Positions 54,151 to 63,101 are shown, counted from the stretch's first letter. The stretch is 64,000 nucleotides of DNA from CAXMMR01 sp965198995 (GCA_965198995.1 CBDAQG010000002.1:1922001-1986000); one strand, 5' to 3'. Program-made: numbers and translations. The notes: generated by a model from the letters alone, not told the origin.

Positions 54151-55008
54151 TTACTGCGTCAAGAACCCCCTGATCGCCCGAATGCTGTCCGCATCCAGCA
54201 GCGCCGGCGCGTGTCCGGCGTCCTCGACCAAGTAGCCCTCCGCCCCATCCTTCAGCATCGACTCGAAAACAGGCTCCTCCAGCAAGTCGCTTGAGGCGCC
54301 GCGGATGACCAGCCTCGGGCAGCGGATCTGGCTCCAGATCGCCGACAGGTCGGCCGCCCTCGGTGCCGCCTCGCGCATCGGCTGCGCGATCTCGGGGTCA
54401 TAGTGCAGCGCCAGCCCGCCATCCGGCAGCGGCCGCGAGGAGTGCTCGGCCATGGTCAGCCACTGCGCCTCGCTGAGCGGCCCGAACGGCTCGTGCACCA
54501 GGCTCAGGTGGCGCGCCAGCTCGGCAAGGCTGGCAAAACGCTTCGCCTCGCCCGCCGGCAGCGCCGTCATGTAGCGCGTGATCCGCTCCATCGCCGCCAG
54601 CGGTATCTGCGGCCCGACATCGTTCAGCACCAGCTTGCCGATCGGCGTGCCCGGCTCGGCGGCCAGGATCATGCCGCAAATCCCGCCCAGCGAGGTGCCA
54701 ACCCAGCTCACCGGCTTACCGACTGCCGCTAGCAGGTGCGACAGCGCGGTGGCGTAGCTGCCGGCATTATAGAGCGCCCCGTCTCCCAGCCAGTCCGAGG
54801 CGCCGCGCCCTGGCAGGTCGGGGCAAATCACGTGAAAGCGGTCCGACAGCGCCGTCGCCAGCACGTCGAAGTCGCGCCCGTTGCGCGTCAGCCCATGCAC
54901 GCAGATGACCGCCGGCCCGTCCGCCGGCCCGAACTCCAGATGCGCCATCCGCCTGAACCGGCCATCAAGCCGATACAGGGTGCCACCGCTGCGCATCGCC
55001 GTCGTCAT
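54151..55008 (-). CDS. alpha/beta hydrolase
   Basis: A 285-aa hydrolase with the HGLTRNGRDFDVLATALSD oxyanion region, nucleophile elbow WVGTSLGGICGMILA (Ser), and catalytic His in DAGHAPALLD near the C-terminus. No signal peptide is seen. I chose the ATG at 55008 because the fold begins there; the longer frame adds an arginine-rich prefix. The substrate is unknown. Confidence 0.87.
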   Translation of the reverse strand: MTTAMRSGGTLYRLDGRFRRMAHLEFGPADGPAVICVHGLTRNGRDFDVLATALSDRFHVICPDLPGRGASDWLGDGALYNAGSYATALSHLLAAVGKPVSWVGTSLGGICGMILAAEPGTPIGKLVLNDVGPQIPLAAMERITRYMTALPAGEAKRFASLAELARHLSLVHEPFGPLSEAQWLTMAEHSSRPLPDGGLALHYDPEIAQPMREAAPRAADLSAIWSQIRCPRLVIRGASSDLLEEPVFESMLKDGAEGYLVEDAGHAPALLDADSIRAIRGFLTQ

Positions 55009-55356
55009 GCCGGATCGCTTTCCAATCGTGATCGCATCCTGGTCTCGGATGCTGCAGCGCACTCGTACACAAGCGCCTGAGCGAGGCAACGCAAGATGCC
55101 GCGCGGAGTAGAGCCATCGATTGACGATTACAGGGTAAGCCGTGCGCGTCGTCGCCCTCGAGAAGCATTTCGCCCTGCCCGCCCTGGCACGGCAATGCCG
55201 ACCGGCTACTTAAGTCAAGGTAAGACAAGGCCACGGGCTTTGCCCCTGGACCCCATCAAAGGCGGAGCCTTCAAAATCCATTATTATTATGCGTGATCCC
55301 GAGGTCGGTGCCGTGGAGACAGGATTGAAGGCTTCGCCAAGCAAGAAGGAGCCCGC
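55009..55356. other. intergenic region: gene-start relic and family A repeat
   Basis: About 350 bp between the alpha/beta hydrolase start and the acyltransferase stop. It contains an amidohydrolase-like start relic (55142-55213) and then most of family A composite copy 7. Confidence 0.6.
55142..55213 (+). pseudogene. amidohydrolase-like 5' remnant
   Basis: GTG opens a 23-codon frame reading VRVVALEKHFALPALARQC and then a stop. This resembles the N-terminus of amidohydrolase-2-type proteins (MRxIALEEHF..PALV). The rest of the gene is missing, and a family A element starts within about 12 bp. The match is short, so the call is tentative. Confidence 0.4.
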
Positions 55357-55426
55357 CTACACTCCTAACGGACGCGGGTCTGGGGGCGCCGCCCCCAGCG
55401 GGTCCAGGGCAGAGCCCTGGCCTTCC
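55225..55426. repeat. family A composite repeat, copy 7
   Basis: The left end is GGGCTTTGCCCCTGG, followed by CCCCATCAAAGGCGGAGCC/TTCAAAATCC. The spacer word ATTGAAGGCTTCGCCAAGC (55322-55340) is followed by GCGGGTCTGGGGGCGCCGCCCCCAG. The terminal hairpin CCAGGGC-AGA-GCCCTGG is followed by CCTTCC. It is in the same orientation as copy 3, and its right end encodes the acyltransferase tail. Confidence 0.88.
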
Positions 55427-56556
55427 TGCGCCCTTCCTTCTCGCCAACCCAACGTCGCCGGCGCATGCGAGCCCGCCCGTCGGCGCAGCCGCAGCATCGG
55501 CCGCTCAATGCAGTAGAACGAGCAGCAGCTGAGCCCGGCCGACAGCACGACCGCGGTGGCCAGCCACGCCGCGTGGTTCGTCGGCGCCACCCGGTCGGCG
55601 ATCATCAGCGCCGCCCAGTGCCAGAGATAGAGCGAGTAGCTCAGCCGCCCGATAAACACCGCCGGCAGCCAGGACAAGGCGTGCGCGGCGGCGCGGCGCG
55701 GCGTGATCAGCGCCGGCATCAGCAGCAGCAGCGAGGCCCCTTGCAGGGTGTAGCGGATCACCTCGTGAAACATCTCGCCGCGCAGCGCCAGGCTGAGCAC
55801 CAATCCGGCGACCCCGAGCGCCGGCAGCCAACGTGCGGCGGCGAGCCTCGCCTCCAACCGCGGCAGCAGCGCCAGCAACGCTCCCCACGCGATCGAGTCC
55901 GCCCGGGCATCGGTGCCGCGATACAGCCGGGCCCAGCGATGCGCGGGCGTGGCGTCGAGCGGCAGACACGCGGCGGCGCGGTCGATCAGGCCGCAATGGG
56001 TGAACAGCCACCAGCGCCAGAGCGGCACGGCCACGCAGATCAGCCCCAGCGCCAGCAGGACGCGGCGTTGCTCGCCGCCGCCGCGCGACCACAGCGCCCA
56101 CAGGGTCAGCGGCCAGATCAGATAGAAATGGTCCTCGATCGCCAGCGACCACAGGATGTTGAACGGATGGCGCACCCCGACCAGGCTCGACTGGTAGTGC
56201 CAGGCGAGTTCGTACCAATTGGCGCCCCAGAGCAGCGCCGCGAGCCAACCGCCCAGCGTAATCCGGCCACCCGCCAGCACAAACACGCAGCCGGCGACCA
56301 GGGTGAAGACGACGGCCGCGGGCAGCAGCCGCAGGCAGCGCCGCAGATAGAAGCCGGCGAAGTCGATCCCGCCCTGGCGCGCCAACCCGCCGGCCAGTTG
56401 CCGCGTGATCAGCAGCCCGCTGATGAAGAAGAACAACGTGACGCCGAAGCCGCCAGGCAGCACCTGGTCAAGGCCGAGATGCGCCAGCACGACCAGCAGG
56501 ATCGAGATGGCTCGTATCCCGTCAAGCGCCGGAATGTAGCGGCTGTCGGCGAGCAT
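55357..56556 (-). CDS. acyltransferase family 3 (OafA/YrhL-like) membrane protein
   Basis: A 399-aa polytopic membrane O-acyltransferase, probably modifying a cell-surface glycan. Typical segments are YIPALDGIRAISILLVVLAH, GVTLFFFISGLLITRQL and FYLRRCLRLLPA. Also seen are FNILWSLAIEDHFYLIWPL (catalytic-type His region) and FIGRLSYSLYLWHW. There is no SGNH tail. The last 22 residues (EGQGSALDPLGAAPPDPRP and three more) come from a family A repeat and are nearly identical to the tail of the COG4705-like protein. Confidence 0.88.
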   Translation of the reverse strand: MLADSRYIPALDGIRAISILLVVLAHLGLDQVLPGGFGVTLFFFISGLLITRQLAGGLARQGGIDFAGFYLRRCLRLLPAAVVFTLVAGCVFVLAGGRITLGGWLAALLWGANWYELAWHYQSSLVGVRHPFNILWSLAIEDHFYLIWPLTLWALWSRGGGEQRRVLLALGLICVAVPLWRWWLFTHCGLIDRAAACLPLDATPAHRWARLYRGTDARADSIAWGALLALLPRLEARLAAARWLPALGVAGLVLSLALRGEMFHEVIRYTLQGASLLLLMPALITPRRAAAHALSWLPAVFIGRLSYSLYLWHWAALMIADRVAPTNHAAWLATAVVLSAGLSCCSFYCIERPMLRLRRRAGSHAPATLGWREGRAQEGQGSALDPLGAAPPDPRPLGV

Positions 56557-56590
56557 GCGCGCGTCCTGCGGAAATCATGTCCTCATACGC

Positions 56591-56716
56591 ATGCACCGAC
56601 CTTATGACAACTTCAGCGTGTGTATGCTGCTCATCATCACCGTCGTCGGTTGCGTGCCCTCGACGTATGGTTATGATCGTCCAGGCATTGGCGTGGCGGG
56701 CAAAAGCGCGAGATAG
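56591..56716 (+). CDS. candidate 41-aa small lipoprotein
   Basis: The frame reads MHRPYDNFSVCMLLIITVVG, then CVPSTYGYDRPGIGVAGK and a short end. It has a hydrophobic stretch and a lipobox-like VVGC, so a shorter 29-30-aa version from the internal ATG at 56624 is possible. There is no clear RBS. It is too short to judge by codon use. A larger lipoprotein lies nearby at 57836. Confidence 0.25.
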   Translation: MHRPYDNFSVCMLLIITVVGCVPSTYGYDRPGIGVAGKSAR

Positions 56717-56762
56717 TATAGCCTATCCGGCCGATGCCGGGACGGTGTGAGCGCAAGCGCGT

Positions 56763-57734
56763 ATGGCGACCATGAATTGGAACATTCCCGCAAACCTGCA
56801 GCCGCAGCCGGGCGACTACGAGTTCGACCTGGACGGGGTGTTGCGCAGCGTCGTCGGGCTGCGCAGCACCGTGCCGCTCGACGCCTTCACCGCCGGGCCG
56901 CTCGGCACCGATCGCGCCGGCAGTGGAGTCGTGATCGAAGGCGGCCTGGTGCTGACCATGGCCTACCTGATCACCGAGGCCGAGACGATCTGGCTCTCCA
57001 CCTGCGACGGGCGGGTCGTGCAGGGCCACACGCTGGCGATCGATACCGAGAGCGGCTTCGGCCTGGTCCAGCCGCTCGGCCGGCTTGAGCTGCCGAGCGT
57101 GGTGCTCGGCGGCGCCGGCCTGGTCGAGCCCGGCAGCCGCGCCGTGCTCGCGGCTGCCTGCGGGCGCCACCGGGCGATCGAGACCCGCATCGTCGGGCGT
57201 CAGGAGTTTGCCGGCTACTGGGAGTACCTGCTCGAGGACGCCTTGTTCATCGCTCCCGCGCATCCCTCCTGGGGCGGCGCGCCGCTGATCGGCACCAACG
57301 GCCACCTGCTCGGCGTCGGCTCGCTGATCCTGCAGCAGGGCGACACCGCCGGCCGGCGCACCGACATGAACATGGTGGTTCCGACCTCGCTGCTGCCGGC
57401 GATCCTGAGCGACATGACCAGCTATGGCCGCGTCAACCGGCCGCCGCGGCCGTGGCTTGGGCTCTATGCCTCCGAGAGCGATGACACCGTGGTGGTTGGC
57501 GACGTGGCGTCAGGCGCACCGGCCGAGCGGGCCGGCGTGCAGCCGGGCGACCATCTGCTGGCGGTTGACGGCGAGACGGTCAGCGACCTTGCCGCCGCCT
57601 GGCGTCGCGTCTGGGCGGCTGGCAGCGCCGGCGCGCCGGTCGCGCTCAGCCTCGCCCGCGACGAGACCAGGCTGGAGATCACCGTCATCTCGGCGGACCG
57701 TAGCAAATACCTACGCACCCCCAGGCTGCACTAG
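56763..57734 (+). CDS. S1C/HtrA-like protein with PDZ domain and no catalytic triad
   Basis: A 323-aa protein with a trypsin-like N-terminal domain and a C-terminal PDZ domain (about 228-310: LGLYASESDDTVVVGDVASG, APAERAGVQPGDHLLAVDGE). In HtrA proteases the triad sits in TNAHV, DxxxDLA and GNSGGPL. Here the corresponding stretches are TMAYL (Tyr68), DTESGFG (Gly98) and PSWGGAPL (Gly171), so all three residues appear lost. It may act as a binding or scaffold protein. No signal peptide is visible. Confidence 0.82.
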   Translation: MATMNWNIPANLQPQPGDYEFDLDGVLRSVVGLRSTVPLDAFTAGPLGTDRAGSGVVIEGGLVLTMAYLITEAETIWLSTCDGRVVQGHTLAIDTESGFGLVQPLGRLELPSVVLGGAGLVEPGSRAVLAAACGRHRAIETRIVGRQEFAGYWEYLLEDALFIAPAHPSWGGAPLIGTNGHLLGVGSLILQQGDTAGRRTDMNMVVPTSLLPAILSDMTSYGRVNRPPRPWLGLYASESDDTVVVGDVASGAPAERAGVQPGDHLLAVDGETVSDLAAAWRRVWAAGSAGAPVALSLARDETRLEITVISADRSKYLRTPRLH

Positions 57735-57755
57735 GGCTCGCCAGTTACTCTCAGA

Positions 57756-57810
57756 AACGGGATCCAAGGGCCGCCGGCCCTTGGCGGGTCAAGGGCAGAG
57801 CCCTTGTCTT
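57756..57810. repeat. family A solo fragment
   Basis: CCAAGGGC-CGCCG-GCCCTTGG and CAAGGGC-AGA-GCCCTTG in tandem, in the gap before the small lipoprotein gene. Both stems show the A/T version of the compensated position. Confidence 0.7.
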
Positions 57811-57835
57811 CTACTCTTTGGAGTTCAAAGACCCC

Positions 57836-58039
57836 ATGAAAAGCTTGGCCATCCTCGTCGCCCTCCTGGCCCTGAGCGGCTGCTACGGCACCCCGCAAGC
57901 GGTCAGCGCCCAACCCAATCCCTACGGCTACATCTGCTACGCCGGCTTCTACCAGTGCCGACTGCCCGCCCAGTATCCCGTCGGCAGCCAGTGCAGCTGC
58001 CCCGGCCTCGGCGCGCCGTCGTTCGGCACCGTGCACTGA
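57836..58039 (+). CDS. small lipoprotein, cysteine-rich
   Basis: A 67-aa protein with a signal sequence MKSLAILVALLALSGC (lipobox LSGC, Cys16) and a short mature part rich in Cys, Tyr and Pro (CYAGFYQCRLPAQYPVGSQC). Homologues and function are not recognised. An upstream in-frame TTG could add six residues; GGAG near 57820 fits the ATG at 57836. The penicillin-acylase frame continues in register after its stop. Confidence 0.75.
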   Translation: MKSLAILVALLALSGCYGTPQAVSAQPNPYGYICYAGFYQCRLPAQYPVGSQCSCPGLGAPSFGTVH

Positions 58040-58078
58040 CGGCGCCGACGAGCCGATGCCCAGCCTGAGCGCCACACG

Positions 58079-60439
58079 CTGAGCCGCCTCACCCGCCGCA
58101 TTGCGGACCTGCTCGCGGCGGGCGTCGGCTTAGCGCTCCTGCTGGTCGCACTGGCGGCGGTCGCCGCCTGGTCCACCCTGCCGCCGCGTCACGTCCGCCT
58201 CAGCATCCCCGGCCTGGCAGCCTCGGTCTACATCAAGCTGGACCGCGACGGCGTGCCGCGCATCACCGCTGCCAACGAGGTCGACGCGGCCACCGCGCTC
58301 GGCTACCTGCACGCCCGCGACCGGATGTTCCAGATGGAGCTGATGCGCCGGGCGGTGAGTGGCCGACTGTCCGAGATCGCCGGCCCCGCCACCCTGCCGC
58401 TCGACCGGCTGATGCGCACCCTCGGCCTCGCCCGCCTCGCCGCGGCCGACCTTGCGACCCTGCCGCCGGACACGCGCCGCCTGCTCGACGCCTACGCCGC
58501 CGGCGTCAACGCCTGGATCGGTGGGCGTGGCCGCCGCGCCGCGCCCGAGTTCCTGCTGCTCGGCGCACCGGCTGCCTGGCAGCCCGTCGACAGCCTGCTC
58601 TGGGGCCGGCTGATGGGCCTGTCCCTGTCCGGCAACTGGCGCGACGAGCTGTCGCGCGCCGAGCTGGCCGGCACCGTGCCGCTCGCCCGCCTGCTCGAGC
58701 TCTGGCCGACCCGCAGCGACATCCGTCCGGCCGACGCCACCGCAAGCCTCGTGCGGTCCAGCCTCAGCCGCCTGGCCGCCGACACCGGCCGCGCCCTGCC
58801 CCGCTTCCCGGCGCCGTTCACCCTGCCTGACGAGGCCAGCGACGCCTGGGCGGTCGACGGCACGCGCAGCCGCACCGGCGCGCCGCTGCTCGCCGGCGAC
58901 CCGCACCTCTCGTTCGGCTTGCCGGCGATCTGGTACCTCGCCCGCATCGACACGCCGGGCACGACGCTGGCCGGCGCCACCGCCCCCGGCGTGCCCTTCC
59001 TGGTCATCGGCCGCAACCGCCGCATCGCCTGGAGCTTCACCACCGCGCCGGCGGACACCCAGGACGTCTTCGTCGAGACGGTGCTGCCCGATCGCACCCG
59101 CTACGCCACGCCCGACGGCCCGCGCGCCTTTGCCACCCGCGTCGAGACCATCGCGGTGCGCGGCGCCCGGCCGGTCAGCCTGACCGTGCGCGAGACGCGG
59201 CACGGCCCGGTGATCAGCGACCTCTCACCCTACGCCAAGGCCGCGCCGCCCGGCCGCGTGCTGGCGGTATCGATGACGTCTCTGCTGCCCGGCGACGCCT
59301 CCACCGGCCTGCTGGCGCTGAACCGCGCCCGCGACGTCGACGAGGCTGGGCAAGCCGCGGCGCTGATCGTCGCCCCGGTGCAGAACCTGCTGGTCGCCGA
59401 CCGCTCGCGCATCGCCCTGTTCACCACCGGCCGGGTGCCGCAGCGCGCCGCCGGCGACGGCCGGTCGATGGTGAACGGCGCCGACGGTCGGCATGACTGG
59501 ATCGGGCTTGCCAGCGGCGCCGCCCTGCCGCGCACCGTCGCGCCGGCCTCCGGCGAGCTGCTGAACGGCAACGAGCGCGCTTGGCCGGCCAACTTCCCGG
59601 TGTTCATGGGCGCCGACGGGCCGGCCGACTGGCGCGCCCAGCGCATTCGCGCCCTGCTCGCCGCCCGGCCGCGCCACGACGTCGCCGACTTCGCCGCCAT
59701 GCAGGCGGACCCGGTCAGCGCCTACGCCGCCGACATCCTGCCGGCGCTGCGCCACGCCGCGCCCGATGACGGCTCGCCGGCGAGCTGGGTCGCCTCCACC
59801 CTCGCCGGCTGGTCCGGCCGAATGGCGGACGACGCGACGGCGCCCACCGTCTTCAACGCCTGGACGGCGCGCTTCTACGCCCTGTTGCTCGAGCGCCAGC
59901 ATATTCCCCTGGGCGACGGCGCCATTCCCGAGGACCTGACCGGCTGGCTGCTCGGCCCGGCGCCCGCCGAGGCCCGCCAGGCCTGGTGCGGCGATGCCGA
60001 TTGCGGCGCCCTGCTGCGCCAGGCGCTGGACCGCGCCGGCGACGACCTCGCCGAGCGCTTCGGCCGCGATCCTACCGGCTGGCACTGGGGACACCTGCAC
60101 CAGGCGATCTTCGCCCACCCCATCCTCGGCCGCGTGCCGGTGCTCGGCGCCCTCACCACCGCCAAGGTCAGCGTGCCGGGCGACGACACCACCCTGTTCC
60201 GCGGCGGCGATCCGTCGCCGAACCACTTCGCCGCCCTGCACGGCGCCGCCTATCGCGGCGTCTACGACCTCGCCGACCTCGACCGCAGCCGCTTCATCGT
60301 CGTGCCCGGCCAGTCCGGCAACCCGCTTTCAACGCACGCCTATGACATGGTGCAGCGCTGGGCCAACGGTGACACTATATCGCTCGGACCAGCCGCCACC
60401 CTGACCGCGCCGGCTGCAACCGTGGAGCTTGTGCCGTGA
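58079..60439 (+). CDS. penicillin acylase family (Ntn-hydrolase) protein
   Basis: An approximately 786-aa periplasmic amidase/acylase precursor. A signal/anchor (LLAAGVGLALLLVALAAVAA) precedes the alpha part (GVPRITAANEVDAATALGYL, HARDRMFQMELMRRAVSGRL). The beta subunit would begin at Ser about 254 (SDAWAVDGTRSRTGAPLLAG, DPHLSFGLP). It ends QSGNPLSTHAYDMVQRWANG. The start is uncertain: the first ATG/GTG in frame (58253) would remove the signal, so I used a CTG at 58079 as a placeholder. The stop overlaps the RDD start. It may hydrolyse N-acyl-homoserine lactones or penicillins; not resolvable here. Confidence 0.83.
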   Translation: MSRLTRRIADLLAAGVGLALLLVALAAVAAWSTLPPRHVRLSIPGLAASVYIKLDRDGVPRITAANEVDAATALGYLHARDRMFQMELMRRAVSGRLSEIAGPATLPLDRLMRTLGLARLAAADLATLPPDTRRLLDAYAAGVNAWIGGRGRRAAPEFLLLGAPAAWQPVDSLLWGRLMGLSLSGNWRDELSRAELAGTVPLARLLELWPTRSDIRPADATASLVRSSLSRLAADTGRALPRFPAPFTLPDEASDAWAVDGTRSRTGAPLLAGDPHLSFGLPAIWYLARIDTPGTTLAGATAPGVPFLVIGRNRRIAWSFTTAPADTQDVFVETVLPDRTRYATPDGPRAFATRVETIAVRGARPVSLTVRETRHGPVISDLSPYAKAAPPGRVLAVSMTSLLPGDASTGLLALNRARDVDEAGQAAALIVAPVQNLLVADRSRIALFTTGRVPQRAAGDGRSMVNGADGRHDWIGLASGAALPRTVAPASGELLNGNERAWPANFPVFMGADGPADWRAQRIRALLAARPRHDVADFAAMQADPVSAYAADILPALRHAAPDDGSPASWVASTLAGWSGRMADDATAPTVFNAWTARFYALLLERQHIPLGDGAIPEDLTGWLLGPAPAEARQAWCGDADCGALLRQALDRAGDDLAERFGRDPTGWHWGHLHQAIFAHPILGRVPVLGALTTAKVSVPGDDTTLFRGGDPSPNHFAALHGAAYRGVYDLADLDRSRFIVVPGQSGNPLSTHAYDMVQRWANGDTISLGPAATLTAPAATVELVP

Positions 60440-60963
60440 GTGCCAGTTTCTCCCTGCTGCCGCCGCCGGACCTCACCGCCGACATCCTGCCGCGCCGCGT
60501 CGCCGCCTGGCTGGTCGACCTGCTGATCGTCGGGCTGCTGCTGCTGATCGCCAAGGCGGCGCTGCTGGTGCTGACGGTCGCGACCTTCGGGCTCGGCGCG
60601 CCGCTGTTCGGCCTGCTCGCCGTCGTGCCCATCGCCTACACCGCCTGCGCCGTCGCCTCACGCTTCGAGGCGACCCCCGGCCAGGCGCTGCTCGGCCTGC
60701 GCGTCGTGCGGGCGAGCGATTTCGGCCGCCCGAGCACGGTGCAGGCGATCGCCTATGCAGTCTGCTTCGCCTTCACCTGGATCGCCGGCGGCCTCTGGCT
60801 CGCGGTCGCCCTGGTCACACGCGGGCACCGGGCGCTGCACGACTACGCCTCCGGCCTCGTCGTCGTGCGCGAGCGTGCGCTCGGCGAGTTGCGTGCCGGC
60901 ACGTTGACCATGTCGCGCGGCGCATGGACGATGGGAGCGACCGGCGGAGCCTATCCTCGATGA
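60436..60963 (+). CDS. RDD-family membrane protein
   Basis: A 175-aa protein with the RDD signature in LPRRVAAWLVDLLIVGLLLL and three hydrophobic segments. EATPGQALLGLRVVRASDF and GHRALHDYASGLVVVRER are conserved motifs. The role is unknown (some RDD proteins are ion antiporters). It starts with a GTG overlapping the penicillin acylase stop (GTGA), and its own stop overlaps the bpt ATG. Confidence 0.88.
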   Translation: MSASFSLLPPPDLTADILPRRVAAWLVDLLIVGLLLLIAKAALLVLTVATFGLGAPLFGLLAVVPIAYTACAVASRFEATPGQALLGLRVVRASDFGRPSTVQAIAYAVCFAFTWIAGGLWLAVALVTRGHRALHDYASGLVVVRERALGELRAGTLTMSRGAWTMGATGGAYPR

Positions 60964-61742
60964 CCTACAAGCCGCCGCGCCGACCGCAATTCTTCTACAC
61001 CACCGCGCCGCTGCCCTGCCCCTACGTGCAGGGCCGCACCGAGCGCAAGGTCGTGACCGAGATCACCGGGCCGGACGCCGACGGACTGCATGACCGGCTG
61101 TCGCGCGCCGGCTTCCGCCGCAGCCACAACATCGCCTACGCCCCGGTTTGCCCGGCCTGCAACGCCTGCGTGCCGATCCGCATTCCAACCACGACCTTCC
61201 AGCCCGACCGGACGCTGCGCAAGCTTGCCCGCCTCAACGCCGCGGTCGAAGGCTTCGAGGTGCCGGCCCGGGCCACCGCCGAGCAATTCCAGCTCTTCCA
61301 GCGCTACCAGCAGGCCCGCCATGGCGATGGCGACATGGCGGTGATGAGCTTCTACGACTATCGCGCCATGGTCGAGGACACGCCGATCGAAAGCCTCGTC
61401 GTCGAGTTCCGCGATCCGGACGACAGCCTGATCGGCGCCTGCCTGGCCGACCGCCTCGGCGACGGGCTGTCCGCCGTCTACAGCTTCTTCGCCCCCGACC
61501 TCGCCCGCCGCTCGCTCGGCACCTACGCGATCCTGTGGCTGATCGAACGCGCCCGCGCGATGGGCCTGCCCTACGTCTATCTCGGCTACTGGGTGCCGGA
61601 GAGCCGGAAGATGGCCTACAAGGCGCGCTTCCGCCCGAGCGAGATCCTCGCCGGCGGCGCCTGGCGCGTGCTGACCGATGCCGACCTCGGGTCGCAGCCT
61701 TGCCTGTCAGCCGCTGAGCTCGTGCCGGCAAGTGCAGGGTAG
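60960..61742 (+). CDS. bpt: aspartate/glutamate leucyltransferase (Bpt/Ate-like)
   Basis: Transfers leucine from tRNA to N-terminal Asp/Glu of proteins, marking them for ClpS/ClpAP degradation. The 260-aa product starts MTYKPPRRPQFFYTTAPLPC and contains the Cys cluster PVCPACNACVPIRIP. SFYDYRAMVEDTPIES and YVYLGYWVPESRKMAYKARF complete the family. It overlaps the RDD gene by four bases. Its stop lies at the edge of family A copy 8. Confidence 0.93.
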   Translation: MTYKPPRRPQFFYTTAPLPCPYVQGRTERKVVTEITGPDADGLHDRLSRAGFRRSHNIAYAPVCPACNACVPIRIPTTTFQPDRTLRKLARLNAAVEGFEVPARATAEQFQLFQRYQQARHGDGDMAVMSFYDYRAMVEDTPIESLVVEFRDPDDSLIGACLADRLGDGLSAVYSFFAPDLARRSLGTYAILWLIERARAMGLPYVYLGYWVPESRKMAYKARFRPSEILAGGAWRVLTDADLGSQPCLSAAELVPASAG

Positions 61743-61906
61743 GAAGGCCAGAGGCTTCCCTCCGTGAGCCTTTCCAACGGCGCTTCGCGCCGTCGCAACC
61801 TTTAGCTCACTCCGCCCCGGAACCCCATCAAGGTCAGAGCCTTACGGATGCGCGTCTGGGGGCGCCGCCCCCAGCGAGGTCCAGGAGCAGAGCTCCTGGC
61901 CTTCCT
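61742..61906. repeat. family A composite repeat, copy 8 (long variant, inverted)
   Basis: GGAAGGCCAGAGG is followed by the inserted CCCTCCGTGAGCC ... GCTCACTCCGCCCC, with an inner ACGGCGC-TTC-GCGCCGT stem. Next come CCCCATCAAGG and GCGTCTGGGGGCGCCGCCCCCAG, then the terminal hairpin CCAGGAGC-AGA-GCTCCTGG and CCTTCC. The central spacer is deleted. It lies between convergent bpt and the MFS transporter. Confidence 0.85.
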
Positions 61907-63101
61907 AAAGCTTCCTGAGCGCCAAAGCCGCCATCACCGCGCAGCCGGCCGCGAGCAGGAACGGTGCGCCGGGAACTTTCAGCGGCACCCAGTGCGCCGT
62001 GAACGCGTAGAACAACCCGGTTGCCAGCAATGGCGCCACGACCGCGGTGAGCCCTTCCACCGCCGACAGCACGCCCTGCATCTCGCCCTGGGTGTCGACC
62101 TGGCCGCGTGCGGCGACCATCGCCCGCACCGAGGGCGTCGCCAGCCCGCCAAGCGCGATCAGCAAGACCGCTGGCAGCACGCCCCAGCCACCGACCGCCA
62201 TGGCGAGCCCGGTATAGCCGAGCGCGCCGGCGCCGTAGCCGATCAGCGCGGAACGACGCTCGCCGAATCGGCCGTTGACCGGCCGCAGCAGCAATCCCTC
62301 AACCACCGCCTGCGCGGTGCCGATCACGGCGAGCATGATCCCGTTGCGCTCCGTGCTCCAGCCGAACCGATAGCCGGTGTATAGCACCAGCGAGCTCTGC
62401 ACCGTGCCCAGGCCCACCCAGGAGCACGACCAAGCCAGCGCCAGGCGGCCCAGCGAGCGGTCGCGCAGGATCTGGCTGACCAACCGGAACGGGTTCGCCC
62501 CCGACCAGGTGAGCCGCCGCCGGTCGCTGCCGGCCAGGCTCTCCGGCAGGATCAGCAGCCCGAACGCGAAGTTCAGCAGCGACAGCCCGGCGGCGGCGTA
62601 GAACGGCAGCCGTAAATCCCAGGTGCCAAGCAGGCCGCCCAGCGCCGGCCCGATGACAAAGCCGGCGCCGAAGGTCGCGCCGATCAGCCCGAAGCGCTTC
62701 GAGCGCTCTTCGGGCGACGAGACGTCGGCGATGTAGGCGGTGGCCGCCGGCACGTTGGCCGAGGTCGCGCCGGCGATCAGCCGGCCGACGAACAGCCAGG
62801 ACAGGCTCGGCGCCAAGGCCAGAAACACGTAATCGCAGCCCAGCCCCAGGACCGAGACGAGGATGACCGGCCGCCGCCCGAACCGGTCCGACAGCTCGCC
62901 GAGCAGCGGCGCAGCGAGGAACTGCACGCCCGCATAGGCAGCGATGAGGGCGCCGATCCAGGGTGCGGCGCGATTGGGCGGCAGGTGGCCGAGCTTCTGC
63001 ACCAGCCCCGGCACAATCGGCGAGATCAGGCCAAGCCCGAGGGCATCAAGCCCGAGCGTGGCCAGGATGAAGGTGATGGACGCGCGCGGCCGTGCTGACA
63101 T
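61905..63101 (-). CDS. MFS transporter, TCR/Tet-like
   Basis: A 398-aa 12-helix drug-efflux-type transporter. It has FILATLGLDALGLGLISPIVPGL, the MFS motif A GELSDRFGRRPVILVS, and SANVPAATAYIADVSSPEERSKRFG, which is characteristic of TetA-type proteins. A second half motif follows (NGRFGERRSALIGYG). The substrate is unknown; annotation as tetracycline efflux would be over-precise. The start is the ATG at 63101; the longer frame reads through the divergent gene's 5' region. Confidence 0.9.
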   Translation of the reverse strand: MSARPRASITFILATLGLDALGLGLISPIVPGLVQKLGHLPPNRAAPWIGALIAAYAGVQFLAAPLLGELSDRFGRRPVILVSVLGLGCDYVFLALAPSLSWLFVGRLIAGATSANVPAATAYIADVSSPEERSKRFGLIGATFGAGFVIGPALGGLLGTWDLRLPFYAAAGLSLLNFAFGLLILPESLAGSDRRRLTWSGANPFRLVSQILRDRSLGRLALAWSCSWVGLGTVQSSLVLYTGYRFGWSTERNGIMLAVIGTAQAVVEGLLLRPVNGRFGERRSALIGYGAGALGYTGLAMAVGGWGVLPAVLLIALGGLATPSVRAMVAARGQVDTQGEMQGVLSAVEGLTAVVAPLLATGLFYAFTAHWVPLKVPGAPFLLAAGCAVMAALALRKL

